NCBI GenBank assembly: GCA_012960505.1 | Contig: DUBC01000005.1 | Coordinates: 557 to 43,914 of the forward strand | Reading direction: 5' to 3' | Length of the DNA: 43,358 nt | Source of the DNA: Verrucomicrobiales bacterium | Lineage (GTDB): Bacteria > Verrucomicrobiota > Verrucomicrobiia > Verrucomicrobiales > DEV007 | Part shown: one piece after another, positions 8,912-17,286 of the stretch | Layout of the letters: each line of letters begins with the position of its first letter | Position numbering within the stretch: the first letter of the stretch is position 1 | The notes under the pieces: generated by a model | The model's database searches: none | What the model was told of the DNA's origin: nothing | Seen by the model: the letters and a program-made list of their open reading frames with translations, nothing else | Translations under genes and position numbers: made by a program

Positions 8912-10942
8912 TTATCCCGATTTTTCTTTCTCCTGCTCTTCCTCTTCTCCGTAATAAGAACCGCTCCCGTAATAACTATAAGCGTAATTACCGTAGTAGT
9001 AATTACCGTAGTATCCGTAGTAACCACTCGATTTCTTCATTTCCGGCATGGCATTTGCAACAATACCCACAGGATCCGCATTATTTTCATTGAGTAATTT
9101 GAGGATCCTTGAAATGGCTTTCCGATGAGTAGTGCCCATCCGATACAAAATCACAGTTGAGTCCACTAACTTGGAAACGGGCAAGGAATCCCGGACCGGT
9201 ATCAGGGGAGGAGTATCAAAGACAACACGTTGAAAATCATCAGGAATTGAACTGAGGAGTTTTTTAATGTTCTGGGTAGTCATGAGCTCGGAAGGGTTAC
9301 CTGACCTTGACCCTGAGCTAATAAAGAAAAGATTCTCGTTCTGGGTCGGCTTGACCACTTCCTCAAAACTCAATTGATTTGAGATGAAGTCACTGAAACC
9401 GGGGGACCGTTTCGTCTCGAGGATGTTATGCTGTACCGGCTTCCGCAAGTCCAGATCCACTAGGAGAGTCTTTTCCTTTTGTGAAGCAAATGAATAGGCA
9501 ACGTTCGCAGACGCGAAGGACTTCCCTTCACCAGGCACGGCACTCGTGAACATGAAGGTCCTACGGTCCTCCTTATCACCTAAGAAACTGAGCCCGGCCC
9601 TCAAGTTACGGATAGATTCAGCGGTCGGAGAATGATTATCACTATTAAATAACAGCACGTGGCTCCTAGAACCTTTTTTTACAGTCTTTTCAACTGCTTG
9701 CTGACCTTGAGGGATTGCCCCAAGGATCGGAAAACCAGTGTACTCCTCAAGCTCAGCGACGGTCCGAATGGACGGGTCAAGAAACCCAAGTAAGATGGCC
9801 AGGCCAATCCCAGAGGCCAATGCCCCGACAAAGAAAAGTCCAAACGTTTTAACAAAAGAAGGGCCGATCGGGCCTTCCGGTAAGACAGCCTCCATCGCAA
9901 TTGAAAATTCACGTGAATTCTTATTGCCAACCACCAACGAATCAATTTTAGAGAGGAGACCGTTACGAAGATCTTCCTTATTTTTTAATTCGGCAGTAAT
10001 GAACTGACCACGGTTCTGCACATTAATTATCTTATCAATTTCTTCGGGTAAATTATCCCAGTACTCCTTCTCAACAGGGGATATGACTGAGACCTGCTTG
10101 AGCTCAGTATCAAAACTGTCTTTGTGAGATTTAAGCTTATTCTCAGCCTCAATTAACGTGGGCCACTTCGGTCCGTACCGCTTCTTGAGTTCGACCACTT
10201 CCTCCTCAGCCTTATCGATCAAAGTCTTTCTCAGGAAACAGGCATTATACAAAGATAACCTTTCTCCCAGCTCAAGGATTTCTTTCTCGGCACCTGAAAC
10301 CATTTGATTTGCCATCTTAACATTCACATTAGTTTCCTCATTAATCTTGTTCTCCACATTTTTCTTTGAAGCTTCAAGGATACCGTTAGCAATCTGATGG
10401 GCGACTTCCGCACTCGTATGATCAACAATAATATCAACAATATAGCTCTTCTTTCGAGGAACGGCACGGATCCAGCTTTCTCCCAGCATCATGTTAACGA
10501 GCTGCCTAGGTTCCAGGACCACTGATTCATCCGTGGTCTTCAGATTTTTAAGGAAGCTTAATTTGATAATATCTTCTCTCTCATGAAGTTTTGTATCCTC
10601 CACCATCGCAATCAATATTTCAGGGATCAGAAGTTTCTGAGTCACTGTATTGATAATCGCATCACCTCCTAGATAAGCTTCTGTCCTAAAGTTACTCCCC
10701 TGCTTCTGCTCTAGGGAATCTCCTCTCTCGACCCGCTCCACCTCGATACTGGCATTGGCTTGGTAAATGGGAGGACTCTTCATGTGCACAAAGATACCCA
10801 GAACAATACCCACGACTGTAATGAGCATCACTAACCATAACTTGTTACGGACCCAGAAGATGTAATCCTTCAGGCCCCGGGCAATGCCCGAACTGTCACT
10901 GATCTCAGATTCTGCTATGGAATTTAATTTTTCGTAATCCAC
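8912..10942 (-). CDS. wzc: polysaccharide co-polymerase / BY-type tyrosine autokinase (Wzz-Wzc fusion)
   Basis: Inner-membrane protein that controls chain length and export of polysaccharide and autophosphorylates on C-terminal tyrosines. It has 676 residues. TM1 is at ~35-54, followed by a periplasmic Wzz domain with coiled coil (~200-340), the Pro-rich motif LPEGPIGPS (354-362) and TM2 at ~366-387. The cytoplasmic kinase has Walker A SAVPGEGKS (467-475), Walker A' TLLVDLDLRK (492-501) and Walker B RVVFDTPPL (572-580). The tail has 13 tyrosines between residues 641 and 664, spaced by G, N, A and S, then an acidic EEEE end. The OPX gene lies 39 bases upstream on the same strand and the aminotransferase follows, so this is a classic Wzy-pathway export operon. 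Confidence 0.93.
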   Translation of the reverse strand: MDYEKLNSIAESEISDSSGIARGLKDYIFWVRNKLWLVMLITVVGIVLGIFVHMKSPPIYQANASIEVERVERGDSLEQKQGSNFRTEAYLGGDAIINTVTQKLLIPEILIAMVEDTKLHEREDIIKLSFLKNLKTTDESVVLEPRQLVNMMLGESWIRAVPRKKSYIVDIIVDHTSAEVAHQIANGILEASKKNVENKINEETNVNVKMANQMVSGAEKEILELGERLSLYNACFLRKTLIDKAEEEVVELKKRYGPKWPTLIEAENKLKSHKDSFDTELKQVSVISPVEKEYWDNLPEEIDKIINVQNRGQFITAELKNKEDLRNGLLSKIDSLVVGNKNSREFSIAMEAVLPEGPIGPSFVKTFGLFFVGALASGIGLAILLGFLDPSIRTVAELEEYTGFPILGAIPQGQQAVEKTVKKGSRSHVLLFNSDNHSPTAESIRNLRAGLSFLGDKEDRRTFMFTSAVPGEGKSFASANVAYSFASQKEKTLLVDLDLRKPVQHNILETKRSPGFSDFISNQLSFEEVVKPTQNENLFFISSGSRSGNPSELMTTQNIKKLLSSIPDDFQRVVFDTPPLIPVRDSLPVSKLVDSTVILYRMGTTHRKAISRILKLLNENNADPVGIVANAMPEMKKSSGYYGYYGNYYYGNYAYSYYGSGSYYGEEEEQEKEKSG

Positions 10943-10981
10943 TCTCGGGTAGGGTGTTGGAATTTATAATCTTTAAATTAA

Positions 10982-11800
10982 TTAGAAAATTCTGGCCTTG
11001 ATCTCTATCTCGTCTCCTGGGCGGACCAAGAAAATCTTCGACCGGTCCGCAGCGTCGATTGTTGTCGAGGTGGTCCTGCCACCAGAATCGGTCCTAGTCA
11101 CGATGGTCTTCGAGAGCTTTGCGACTTTGGACGGACCGCCAGCCATGCTAATCGCTGCGAAGATAGTCAGCTTTTTTTCTTTTTCACGAGGGATCATGTA
11201 AGTGCCCGCCTTCATGACTTCCCCCGAAATGGAGAAAGTTTCAAGATCTGGAAGCTTACCCACGTTGATAATGTCACCGTCCTCAAGCATTATAGTGCTA
11301 AGACTTAATATGTTAACCTTGGTAATCTTGCCGCCCCGGTTAAGGGTAATTGCATTCTCATCAGCTTCCTTCGTCAAATTACCGACCAGACCGACTGCAG
11401 AACCCATGTCCAATGGCTTCTCCCTCGGGAATTGAATCTCACCGGGCTTGGTCACTTCACCGATCATCCGGATCTGATATGGCTTCTGATTGATGATGGA
11501 AACACTGACTCCGGGCTTCAAGATATAACCGTCCTGGAGTAAATCGACGAGCTCTTGAGCAAAATCATTGGGGCCCTTTCCTTCAACGTCAATCTTACCA
11601 AGTAGAGAATGCGAGATGTCTCCATCAATAGAGACGAGGAACTGACCTGAAATTTGCGGCTCACCATTAATGTTCAGCAGCAATGTGTCACCGGAAGAAA
11701 TGAGGTTATTGCTCTTCTCCTCCTGACCCTGCGAAGCACTAAGAAAGAGCGCCCCAAGAATCAGGTTGAATACGAAAAAATATTTGAAGGAATTAACCAT
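10982..11800 (-). CDS. outer-membrane polysaccharide export (OPX/Wza-family) protein with SLBB domains
   Basis: Periplasmic or outer-membrane component of polysaccharide export. The 272-residue product has an N-terminal signal peptide (~1-25, ending ASQG). A poly-export domain follows (~32-105; SGDTLLLNINGEPQISG, VSIDGDIS), then two SLBB segments starting at ~112 (RMIGEVTKPGEIQFP) and ~194 (SISGEVMKAGTYMIP). There is no lipobox cysteine and nothing after the second SLBB that could form Wza's membrane-spanning C-terminal helix (it ends DEIEIKARIF). Such short OPX proteins are known to need a separate beta-barrel porin, which the gene at 11954-13249 could supply. It is the first gene of the minus-strand unit with Wzc and the aminotransferase. 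Confidence 0.9.
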   Translation of the reverse strand: MVNSFKYFFVFNLILGALFLSASQGQEEKSNNLISSGDTLLLNINGEPQISGQFLVSIDGDISHSLLGKIDVEGKGPNDFAQELVDLLQDGYILKPGVSVSIINQKPYQIRMIGEVTKPGEIQFPREKPLDMGSAVGLVGNLTKEADENAITLNRGGKITKVNILSLSTIMLEDGDIINVGKLPDLETFSISGEVMKAGTYMIPREKEKKLTIFAAISMAGGPSKVAKLSKTIVTRTDSGGRTTSTTIDAADRSKIFLVRPGDEIEIKARIF

Positions 11801-11953
11801 TTTCTACTTATGTCAGATGAATGTGAATAAATAATGAACCGGAGAGATAGCTTAACATTAATAAAAGTCAAAATTGTAGTGATCTTAAATTAAATGCCTT
11901 GATTAAGTAAATCTCACCCCGTCCTAACTTTAAAATCATTATAATCAATCATA

Positions 11954-13249
11954 TTAAAGAGATAATTTGAGCTGAATCCCGTACTGGTTCCTCTCAAAAT
12001 CGTAATAGTCCTTAGTGGACTCGTTAACGAGCTGATTGTAAAAGATCGCGACTTGCGCATCATCAAAAGTACCCAGATTCAGGGACTTCCCCAGACTGAG
12101 GCGCAAACTTTGGAGATCCTCCGTGCGGGACCGTAGGGCCCCGGCATTTTGCGTCGGTTGATAATCTGAAAATTCATAGAAATAACGCAGTCCAATCTCA
12201 ATGCCACCGTCGAAGGCCTGCCTGGCCCCTACAGAGAATTTTTTTGTGGCCACATTATCATCAATTTCATAAACGGAAGGATAGACCTGTTTCGTGATAT
12301 CAATGGTGAACTGAGTGTCTGTCGGAGCCGTCCAGAGACCTTTTAGGCCATAGACTGGGGTAGTCTCACTGAAATCATCCGAATCACGAAACCGCTCATC
12401 GAAACCGAACCATCCGGCAAATGCTGTTTTCGGCGAATAAGACCATCGGAACCTGACTGAAGGGGCAATAAAAGTCTGGGATCCTAGCACACTCTGATTG
12501 ATTTCTTCTTTACCGGCAGTTAAACCAATGCCGATGCGTGTCTTGGCAAGAAATACCGGATCATAAAACCATGACAGATCAGCCGCGAACTTTTCCCTCT
12601 CGTAGGACCTAGTAATCAAATTACCCACATTATATTCGTACTGATCCAGAGAAAGCCTAAGTCCTAGTTCACTGGAATTTAATTCTCTAGAAACGCCAAG
12701 CCCCAAGCTCTTCCTCTGATATCCAAGATTTCTTGCTTCCCCAAAAGTTGAAGAGATTCCTTCAGCAAAGGGCTCGGACCGTGAATACCCGCCCTGCTCC
12801 TCAATGTTAGCGTCAAGTCTTAGCGTCGTGAAAGCCCCCCTCAACTCAAACCCGGACAAGAAAGAATGATCGGCGGGAGATTCATACTCAAAATCATCTG
12901 TCATTGAGTAAAAATAATTTCCTCCATACAATAGTTTGTAAGAGAGGCCGGGCTCATCAGGTAGGCCCCCTCCCTTGACTCCGAGCAATACTGATTCATT
13001 AAGTATACTGGCCTCAGTCTCATAGTTCCTAAGGAAAACATTTGAATCCTGGAGGTACCTCGTCGTAACTTGAGCACTGACCCGGTCCTGTAAAAAAGAA
13101 AGAGAATTGAAGGCCGAATTCGAGGAACTTGTTTGAGAATCCGTGAAGGTGGCGGAGTCGATCAAGTCATCGGCCGCAAGTTTACTATGATTTGCGACAA
13201 TCCATAAAAGAAGGAAAGAAATCAGTAACTTTCGTAGTTTTTTTAGCAC
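11954..13249 (-). CDS. outer-membrane beta-barrel protein, probable OPX partner porin
   Basis: A 431-residue protein with a signal peptide (~1-26, GTG start, LLLWIVANHSKLAADD). A long series of alternating beta strands follows (for example FELRGAFTTLRLDANIE and KFSVGARQAFDGGIEIGLRY), ending in the short strand YGIQLKLSL. Length and pattern fit a ~16-18-stranded barrel of the BBP2-type found in EPS loci. It lies 153 bases upstream of the OPX gene on the same strand. By analogy with the Myxococcus Wzp/EpsX class of export porins, I infer that it forms the outer-membrane pore for the short OPX protein. The family name is inferred from context; no single diagnostic motif exists. The start has no Shine-Dalgarno sequence. 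Confidence 0.78.
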   Translation of the reverse strand: MLKKLRKLLISFLLLWIVANHSKLAADDLIDSATFTDSQTSSSNSAFNSLSFLQDRVSAQVTTRYLQDSNVFLRNYETEASILNESVLLGVKGGGLPDEPGLSYKLLYGGNYFYSMTDDFEYESPADHSFLSGFELRGAFTTLRLDANIEEQGGYSRSEPFAEGISSTFGEARNLGYQRKSLGLGVSRELNSSELGLRLSLDQYEYNVGNLITRSYEREKFAADLSWFYDPVFLAKTRIGIGLTAGKEEINQSVLGSQTFIAPSVRFRWSYSPKTAFAGWFGFDERFRDSDDFSETTPVYGLKGLWTAPTDTQFTIDITKQVYPSVYEIDDNVATKKFSVGARQAFDGGIEIGLRYFYEFSDYQPTQNAGALRSRTEDLQSLRLSLGKSLNLGTFDDAQVAIFYNQLVNESTKDYYDFERNQYGIQLKLSL

Positions 13250-13344
13250 TTGCTCGGGAATCAGGTTGATAATAAGGGATAAATTTTAAAATTAACATTA
13301 CTTTAGGATTTAATTTTATAAACTATTATCTTAATTTATTAGGT

Positions 13345-13360
13345 TTGGCATTGATATTGC
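13345..13360 (+). promoter_or_regulatory. candidate sigma-54 (-24/-12) promoter
   Basis: TTGGCA (13345-13350) and TTGC (13357-13360) are placed so that the GG and GC doublets are separated by exactly 10 bases, the sigma-54 rule. It lies 36 bases before the sugar transferase ATG at 13397. No enhancer-binding protein gene is in the window. Confidence 0.5.
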
Positions 13361-13396
13361 GGAGAAAGCGCTAATTGGATGTCTTACTAATTAACA

Positions 13397-14797
13397 ATGT
13401 TCATAAATTTCATAAGGAAAGTTTTCCCGGCAATATTGTTGGCAATTGATACTGCCGCTTTTTACCTAATTTACTTTGTCATCACTTATTTGAGAACGGG
13501 CAACTCGGAATCCTTCTTTAGTAATGATCAAATTCTTTTCAGTATGGTCATTTGCAATGCCCTCTCTCTGTACTTGATAGGTGCTTATGAATACCAAAAA
13601 ATAGAGCGGAGCGCGCGTTTCATCAGTGAACACCTCATCGTCTCCGTCATTGGTGCCGCTTTATCACTGTTCATTATTCTCCTCTTTGTGGCCTACGCTG
13701 ACAGAGTCGGAACGAACAGAACTTCGCTACTGGGAACTTTCATATTATTCACACCTTTTTCAATACTATATCGATCCCTAATAGGAAATATCAGGGCAAA
13801 AAGAAAAAGAAATAAATGTATTATCTTCATCGGCCCCTCGGATGATACCTATGAATTTATTAAAGACATTACGGATCAGAATTTCACTGAAACAATTTAC
13901 GTCATGAGCAATGACTTAGATAAGAAACTGACCGAAAAATTTAGCTCAATTGGTATCGACGTATTGAGTTCTGATCAGTTCGACTCGGGGGCTCAATCCA
14001 TTAATGGTATGAAGATTAATAAGATCATACTGGCCGACTCCATGAATCAATTGGCATTGGATGAAAATTTAAAACGCCAACTACTGAACCGTCACCTCAA
14101 ACAAAATGATATCGTTTCATTGGAAAAATTTTTCCTATCAGAATTTGAATATGTCCCAATAAAACTCATTAATGAAGATTGGCCATTCTCTCACGGCTTT
14201 CGGATAACTAAAAATGTTGCTTACTCACAGGGAAAACGAATAATTGACCTCTTCCTTTCCACCTTGGTCCTGATTCTGGCCAGTCCAGTTCTGGCCGCCG
14301 CAATGCTCGCTGTAAAATTAACGAGTGAGGGACCTATCTTCTTCAGACAACAACGAATCGGCGCAAGCGAGGTGCCCTTTACCCTGATCAAATTAAGAAC
14401 AATGCAGATCGGCTCCGATGCCAAAGGCGATTACACGAGCGTTGATGATCCCCGAATCACTCCGATCGGGAACTTCTTAAGAAAATCAAGATTAGATGAA
14501 TTACCTCAACTCATTAATGTAATCAGAGGAGAGATGAGCCTCATCGGCCCGAGAGCTGAATGGGAAAAACTGGTGAAAAACTATGAAAAGGCGATTCCGC
14601 ATTATCATCTGCGCCATATCGTTAAACCCGGAATCACTGGATGGGCACAGGTCAATTACCCTTACGGGGCCAATCTTGAAGACACTATAAATAAGCTCAA
14701 ATATGACCTTTATTACGTCAGGTACTTTTCATTGGTCATGGATCTGACAATCATTATCAAGACCGGCTACACCATGCTATTCGGACGAGGAAGGTAA
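13397..14797 (+). CDS. polyprenyl-phosphate hexose/HexNAc-1-phosphate transferase (initiating EPS glycosyltransferase)
   Basis: Integral inner-membrane enzyme that starts repeat-unit synthesis by moving a sugar-1-phosphate from a UDP-sugar to undecaprenyl phosphate. The 466 residues comprise four N-terminal TM segments (~8-30, 45-65, 78-102, 112-130), a central nucleotide-binding-like domain (~140-265), then the bacterial sugar transferase domain from ~278. Motifs visible there are KRIIDLFLST, a membrane-reentrant hydrophobic stretch, GPIFFRQQRIG, KLRTMQIGSDA, RKSRLDELPQLINVIRGEMS, LIGPRAEWE and KPGITGWAQVNYPYGA. It is transcribed away from the OPX-barrel genes, with a candidate sigma-54 promoter in between. 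The sugar specificity (glucose, galactose or HexNAc) cannot be told from sequence. Confidence 0.92.
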   Translation: MFINFIRKVFPAILLAIDTAAFYLIYFVITYLRTGNSESFFSNDQILFSMVICNALSLYLIGAYEYQKIERSARFISEHLIVSVIGAALSLFIILLFVAYADRVGTNRTSLLGTFILFTPFSILYRSLIGNIRAKRKRNKCIIFIGPSDDTYEFIKDITDQNFTETIYVMSNDLDKKLTEKFSSIGIDVLSSDQFDSGAQSINGMKINKIILADSMNQLALDENLKRQLLNRHLKQNDIVSLEKFFLSEFEYVPIKLINEDWPFSHGFRITKNVAYSQGKRIIDLFLSTLVLILASPVLAAAMLAVKLTSEGPIFFRQQRIGASEVPFTLIKLRTMQIGSDAKGDYTSVDDPRITPIGNFLRKSRLDELPQLINVIRGEMSLIGPRAEWEKLVKNYEKAIPHYHLRHIVKPGITGWAQVNYPYGANLEDTINKLKYDLYYVRYFSLVMDLTIIIKTGYTMLFGRGR

Positions 14798-14892
14798 AAG
14801 CCTTAAATGAGGATTATTAAATCTTCAAAGTTGAGTCCTAATAAGTTCAAAGATACTCTTAAAATCTATTAACCAAAGAATTATACCGGTGA

Positions 14893-17178
14893 ATGGGCCT
14901 TTCCCTTCACATAATTCATCTCTATATTTCAATTACGCCGAATCAAAAAAAGAAGAATTCCTCCTCCACCGGTGGAAGAAAGAATGAAAAACTGAAGGAA
15001 CAACTCCTCAAGTTTTTGAATGATCCGAGTTATCGCCCACTGAATAAATCGGAATTGGCGAGAGCGCTCGAGGTCACTCCAAAGCGTCGGCAACAATTGC
15101 GTCAAATCATCGCAGACATGGAATCGGAAGGCACAATCCGAAAAATTAAAAAGGGACGATACGTTAAGAGAGGAGGAGCTGAAATGATTGGCATCATCCA
15201 GTTCCATACCCATGGGAACGCTTTCGTCGATCCCGAAAATTCCAATAAGGATAGTAGCCTATTTATACCAAAAGATGCGACGGGAACGGCCCTTCACGGA
15301 GACAAAGTCGTAGCCAAAATAATGACCCGGGGAAGTTCTCCTCAATCGACAAAAAACATCAAAAATACGCAAACAAAAGAACGCCTTGAACAACGTTTTT
15401 CAGACAGTGGCAAGTTACCTGAGGGTCAAGTCATAAAGGTTCTAGAAAGAAAGAATGGGGCAATCATCGCAACGTACCAAAGAAAAGGAAAATTCGTATA
15501 TGCCCAACCAGATAACCCGTTATTACCAGCAACCATTGAGCTGGATCCTGAGAAGCTCCCTGCAAAGCTTCCGGAGCCTAGAAACAAAGTCGTAATTGCT
15601 ATCACTGATTGGATCTCTAGAAAAGCCAATCCGAGGGGCCACATTGTCAAAGATCTTGGGCCGCTAGACACACCCGGAATAGACATCCTGCAAATTATTT
15701 ATGCCCACAAACTTTCATTAAAATTTCCTGAAGAAGTGACGAAAGAAGCTAATAATTTCTCAGATCGTATTTCAGAAGAGGATATTCAGTCCAGAGAGGA
15801 CTGGCGGAAGCGTCCAGTATTTACAATTGATCCGGATGATGCCCGCGACTTTGATGATGCTATCCTAGTTGAAAAGACAAAGGATGGGAACTGGGAACTG
15901 GCAGTCCACATTGCAGATGTTGCCCACTATGTTAGACCGAAGAGCCTACTTGATAAAGAAGCTTATTACCGAGGAAACAGCACCTATCTTGCCGACAGGG
16001 TCATTCCCATGCTGCCTGAAAAATTGAGTAATGGATTATGTTCACTTGTTCCTGAAAAAGACCGCCTCACGCATGCAGCCGTCATGCAGTTCAATAAAAA
16101 CGGCACACCTAAGTCCGTACGTTTCTGCAAAGCAGTGATTAATAGTGCCAGACGGTTCACTTATAAGGAAGCGTACGCACTGATGCAAAAACCTGATCCT
16201 CAAAATCCTTTCAGTCAGAGACTATCCACGGCATGGGAACTCGCTAAGAAACTTCGTGAGCGTCGTTTCAAATCGGGGGCCCTAGAGCTCGATATGCCTG
16301 AAGTCAGAGCCGTATTGGACAAGAACGGTAAAACTATAAGGCTTGAAAAAACAGAAAATGATGAGAGCCACCAACTCATTGAGGAATTCATGCTCGCTGC
16401 TAACGAGGCAGTCGCAAAACACATCAAAGAAAAAATGAAGCCATCAGTCTATCGTATCCACGAGGATCCGGACTCAGACAAGCTCTTTGAATTCAGACAA
16501 CTCGTCCTTAATTATGGATTCAAAGTGGGTGACCTGGACTCACCTAATGCAATCCAATCCTTGCTCAAATCCGTTCAAGGACGGCCCGAAGAACATGCCA
16601 TCAAAGTAGGACTCTTAAAGAGTATGAAAAGAGCCACCTACAGTGAAGAACCGATCGGCCACTATGGACTATCAAAGACAAACTACACTCATTTCACGAG
16701 TCCTATAAGAAGATACGCTGACCTAATCGTCCACAGAGTATTGGCCTCCGTGACTGGGGCAATCTCGACCAAAACACCTAAGCTTACAGAACTTAATGGA
16801 ATCTCAAAACATCTCTCAGACACGGAAAGGAATTCCGCGAGTGCTGAAATGGAATCTCAAAAACTCAAGCAGCTTGAATTCCTATGGCTTGAAACTAAGG
16901 GCTCTGGGGACTCGCCAACACCAACTCATCCGGCAATAATTCATAATGTACGCCGCAAGGGACTCTTCATTGAATTGACGGATCACTTTATCAAGGGGCT
17001 TGTACCGGAACATGCCTTGCCTCATTGCCGTGGCGGGTACTGGTTCGACGGATCAATGAGCCGGTTCGTAGGTTCAAAGCCAAAGCGAATCTTCGAAGCA
17101 GGGCAGGAAATACTCGTAACGGTTGATAGAGTTGACCTTGATCAGCGTTTAGTGGATTTTAAAATTGTGGATAATTAA
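14893..17178 (+). CDS. rnr: ribonuclease R
   Basis: Processive 3'-to-5' exoribonuclease of the RNB family, cytoplasmic, active on structured RNA. The 761-residue product has a winged-helix region (~33-95; SELARALEVTPKRRQQLRQI), cold-shock-like domains (~96-250) and the RNB domain with TIDPDDARDFDDAILV (~310-325), whose aspartates bind Mg. Further motifs are HIADVAHYV and the downstream TSPIRRYADLIVHR. A C-terminal S1 domain follows (~670-758). The first in-frame ATG gives a hydrophobic opening (MGLSLHIIHLYISI) that is odd for a cytoplasmic RNase; the next in-frame Met is inside the winged helix, so a non-ATG start near residues 15-30 is possible. It follows the sugar transferase by 95 bases on the same strand. 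Confidence 0.93.
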   Translation: MGLSLHIIHLYISITPNQKKKNSSSTGGRKNEKLKEQLLKFLNDPSYRPLNKSELARALEVTPKRRQQLRQIIADMESEGTIRKIKKGRYVKRGGAEMIGIIQFHTHGNAFVDPENSNKDSSLFIPKDATGTALHGDKVVAKIMTRGSSPQSTKNIKNTQTKERLEQRFSDSGKLPEGQVIKVLERKNGAIIATYQRKGKFVYAQPDNPLLPATIELDPEKLPAKLPEPRNKVVIAITDWISRKANPRGHIVKDLGPLDTPGIDILQIIYAHKLSLKFPEEVTKEANNFSDRISEEDIQSREDWRKRPVFTIDPDDARDFDDAILVEKTKDGNWELAVHIADVAHYVRPKSLLDKEAYYRGNSTYLADRVIPMLPEKLSNGLCSLVPEKDRLTHAAVMQFNKNGTPKSVRFCKAVINSARRFTYKEAYALMQKPDPQNPFSQRLSTAWELAKKLRERRFKSGALELDMPEVRAVLDKNGKTIRLEKTENDESHQLIEEFMLAANEAVAKHIKEKMKPSVYRIHEDPDSDKLFEFRQLVLNYGFKVGDLDSPNAIQSLLKSVQGRPEEHAIKVGLLKSMKRATYSEEPIGHYGLSKTNYTHFTSPIRRYADLIVHRVLASVTGAISTKTPKLTELNGISKHLSDTERNSASAEMESQKLKQLEFLWLETKGSGDSPTPTHPAIIHNVRRKGLFIELTDHFIKGLVPEHALPHCRGGYWFDGSMSRFVGSKPKRIFEAGQEILVTVDRVDLDQRLVDFKIVDN

Positions 17179-17200
17179 AAATTCATCTGCAATCTCAAGT

Positions 17201-17228
17201 TTGACACTTAGGAAAGATACAATAAAAT
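17201..17228 (+). promoter_or_regulatory. sigma-70 promoter for the GDP-mannose epimerase gene
   Basis: A perfect -35 TTGACA (17201-17206), a 16-base spacer and -10 TAAAAT (17223-17228, 5/6). It lies in the gap after rnr and about 58 bases before the ATG at 17287. Confidence 0.6.
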
Positions 17229-17286
17229 TGACTCGGATTTTATAACTCCATCAAAAAGTGGAGGAATTAACGAACTCTGAATAAAA

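Noticed and set aside
8940..9030. Possible short tandem repeat or CRISPR-like array
   Set aside because: The ccgtagtaatta units are too short and irregular and encode the tyrosine tail in frame.
8708..9097. 129-codon plus-strand frame across the aminotransferase/Wzc junction
   Set aside because: It is antisense to the two recognised genes, and its Val/Thr/Ile-rich part is just the complement of the tyrosine tail codons.
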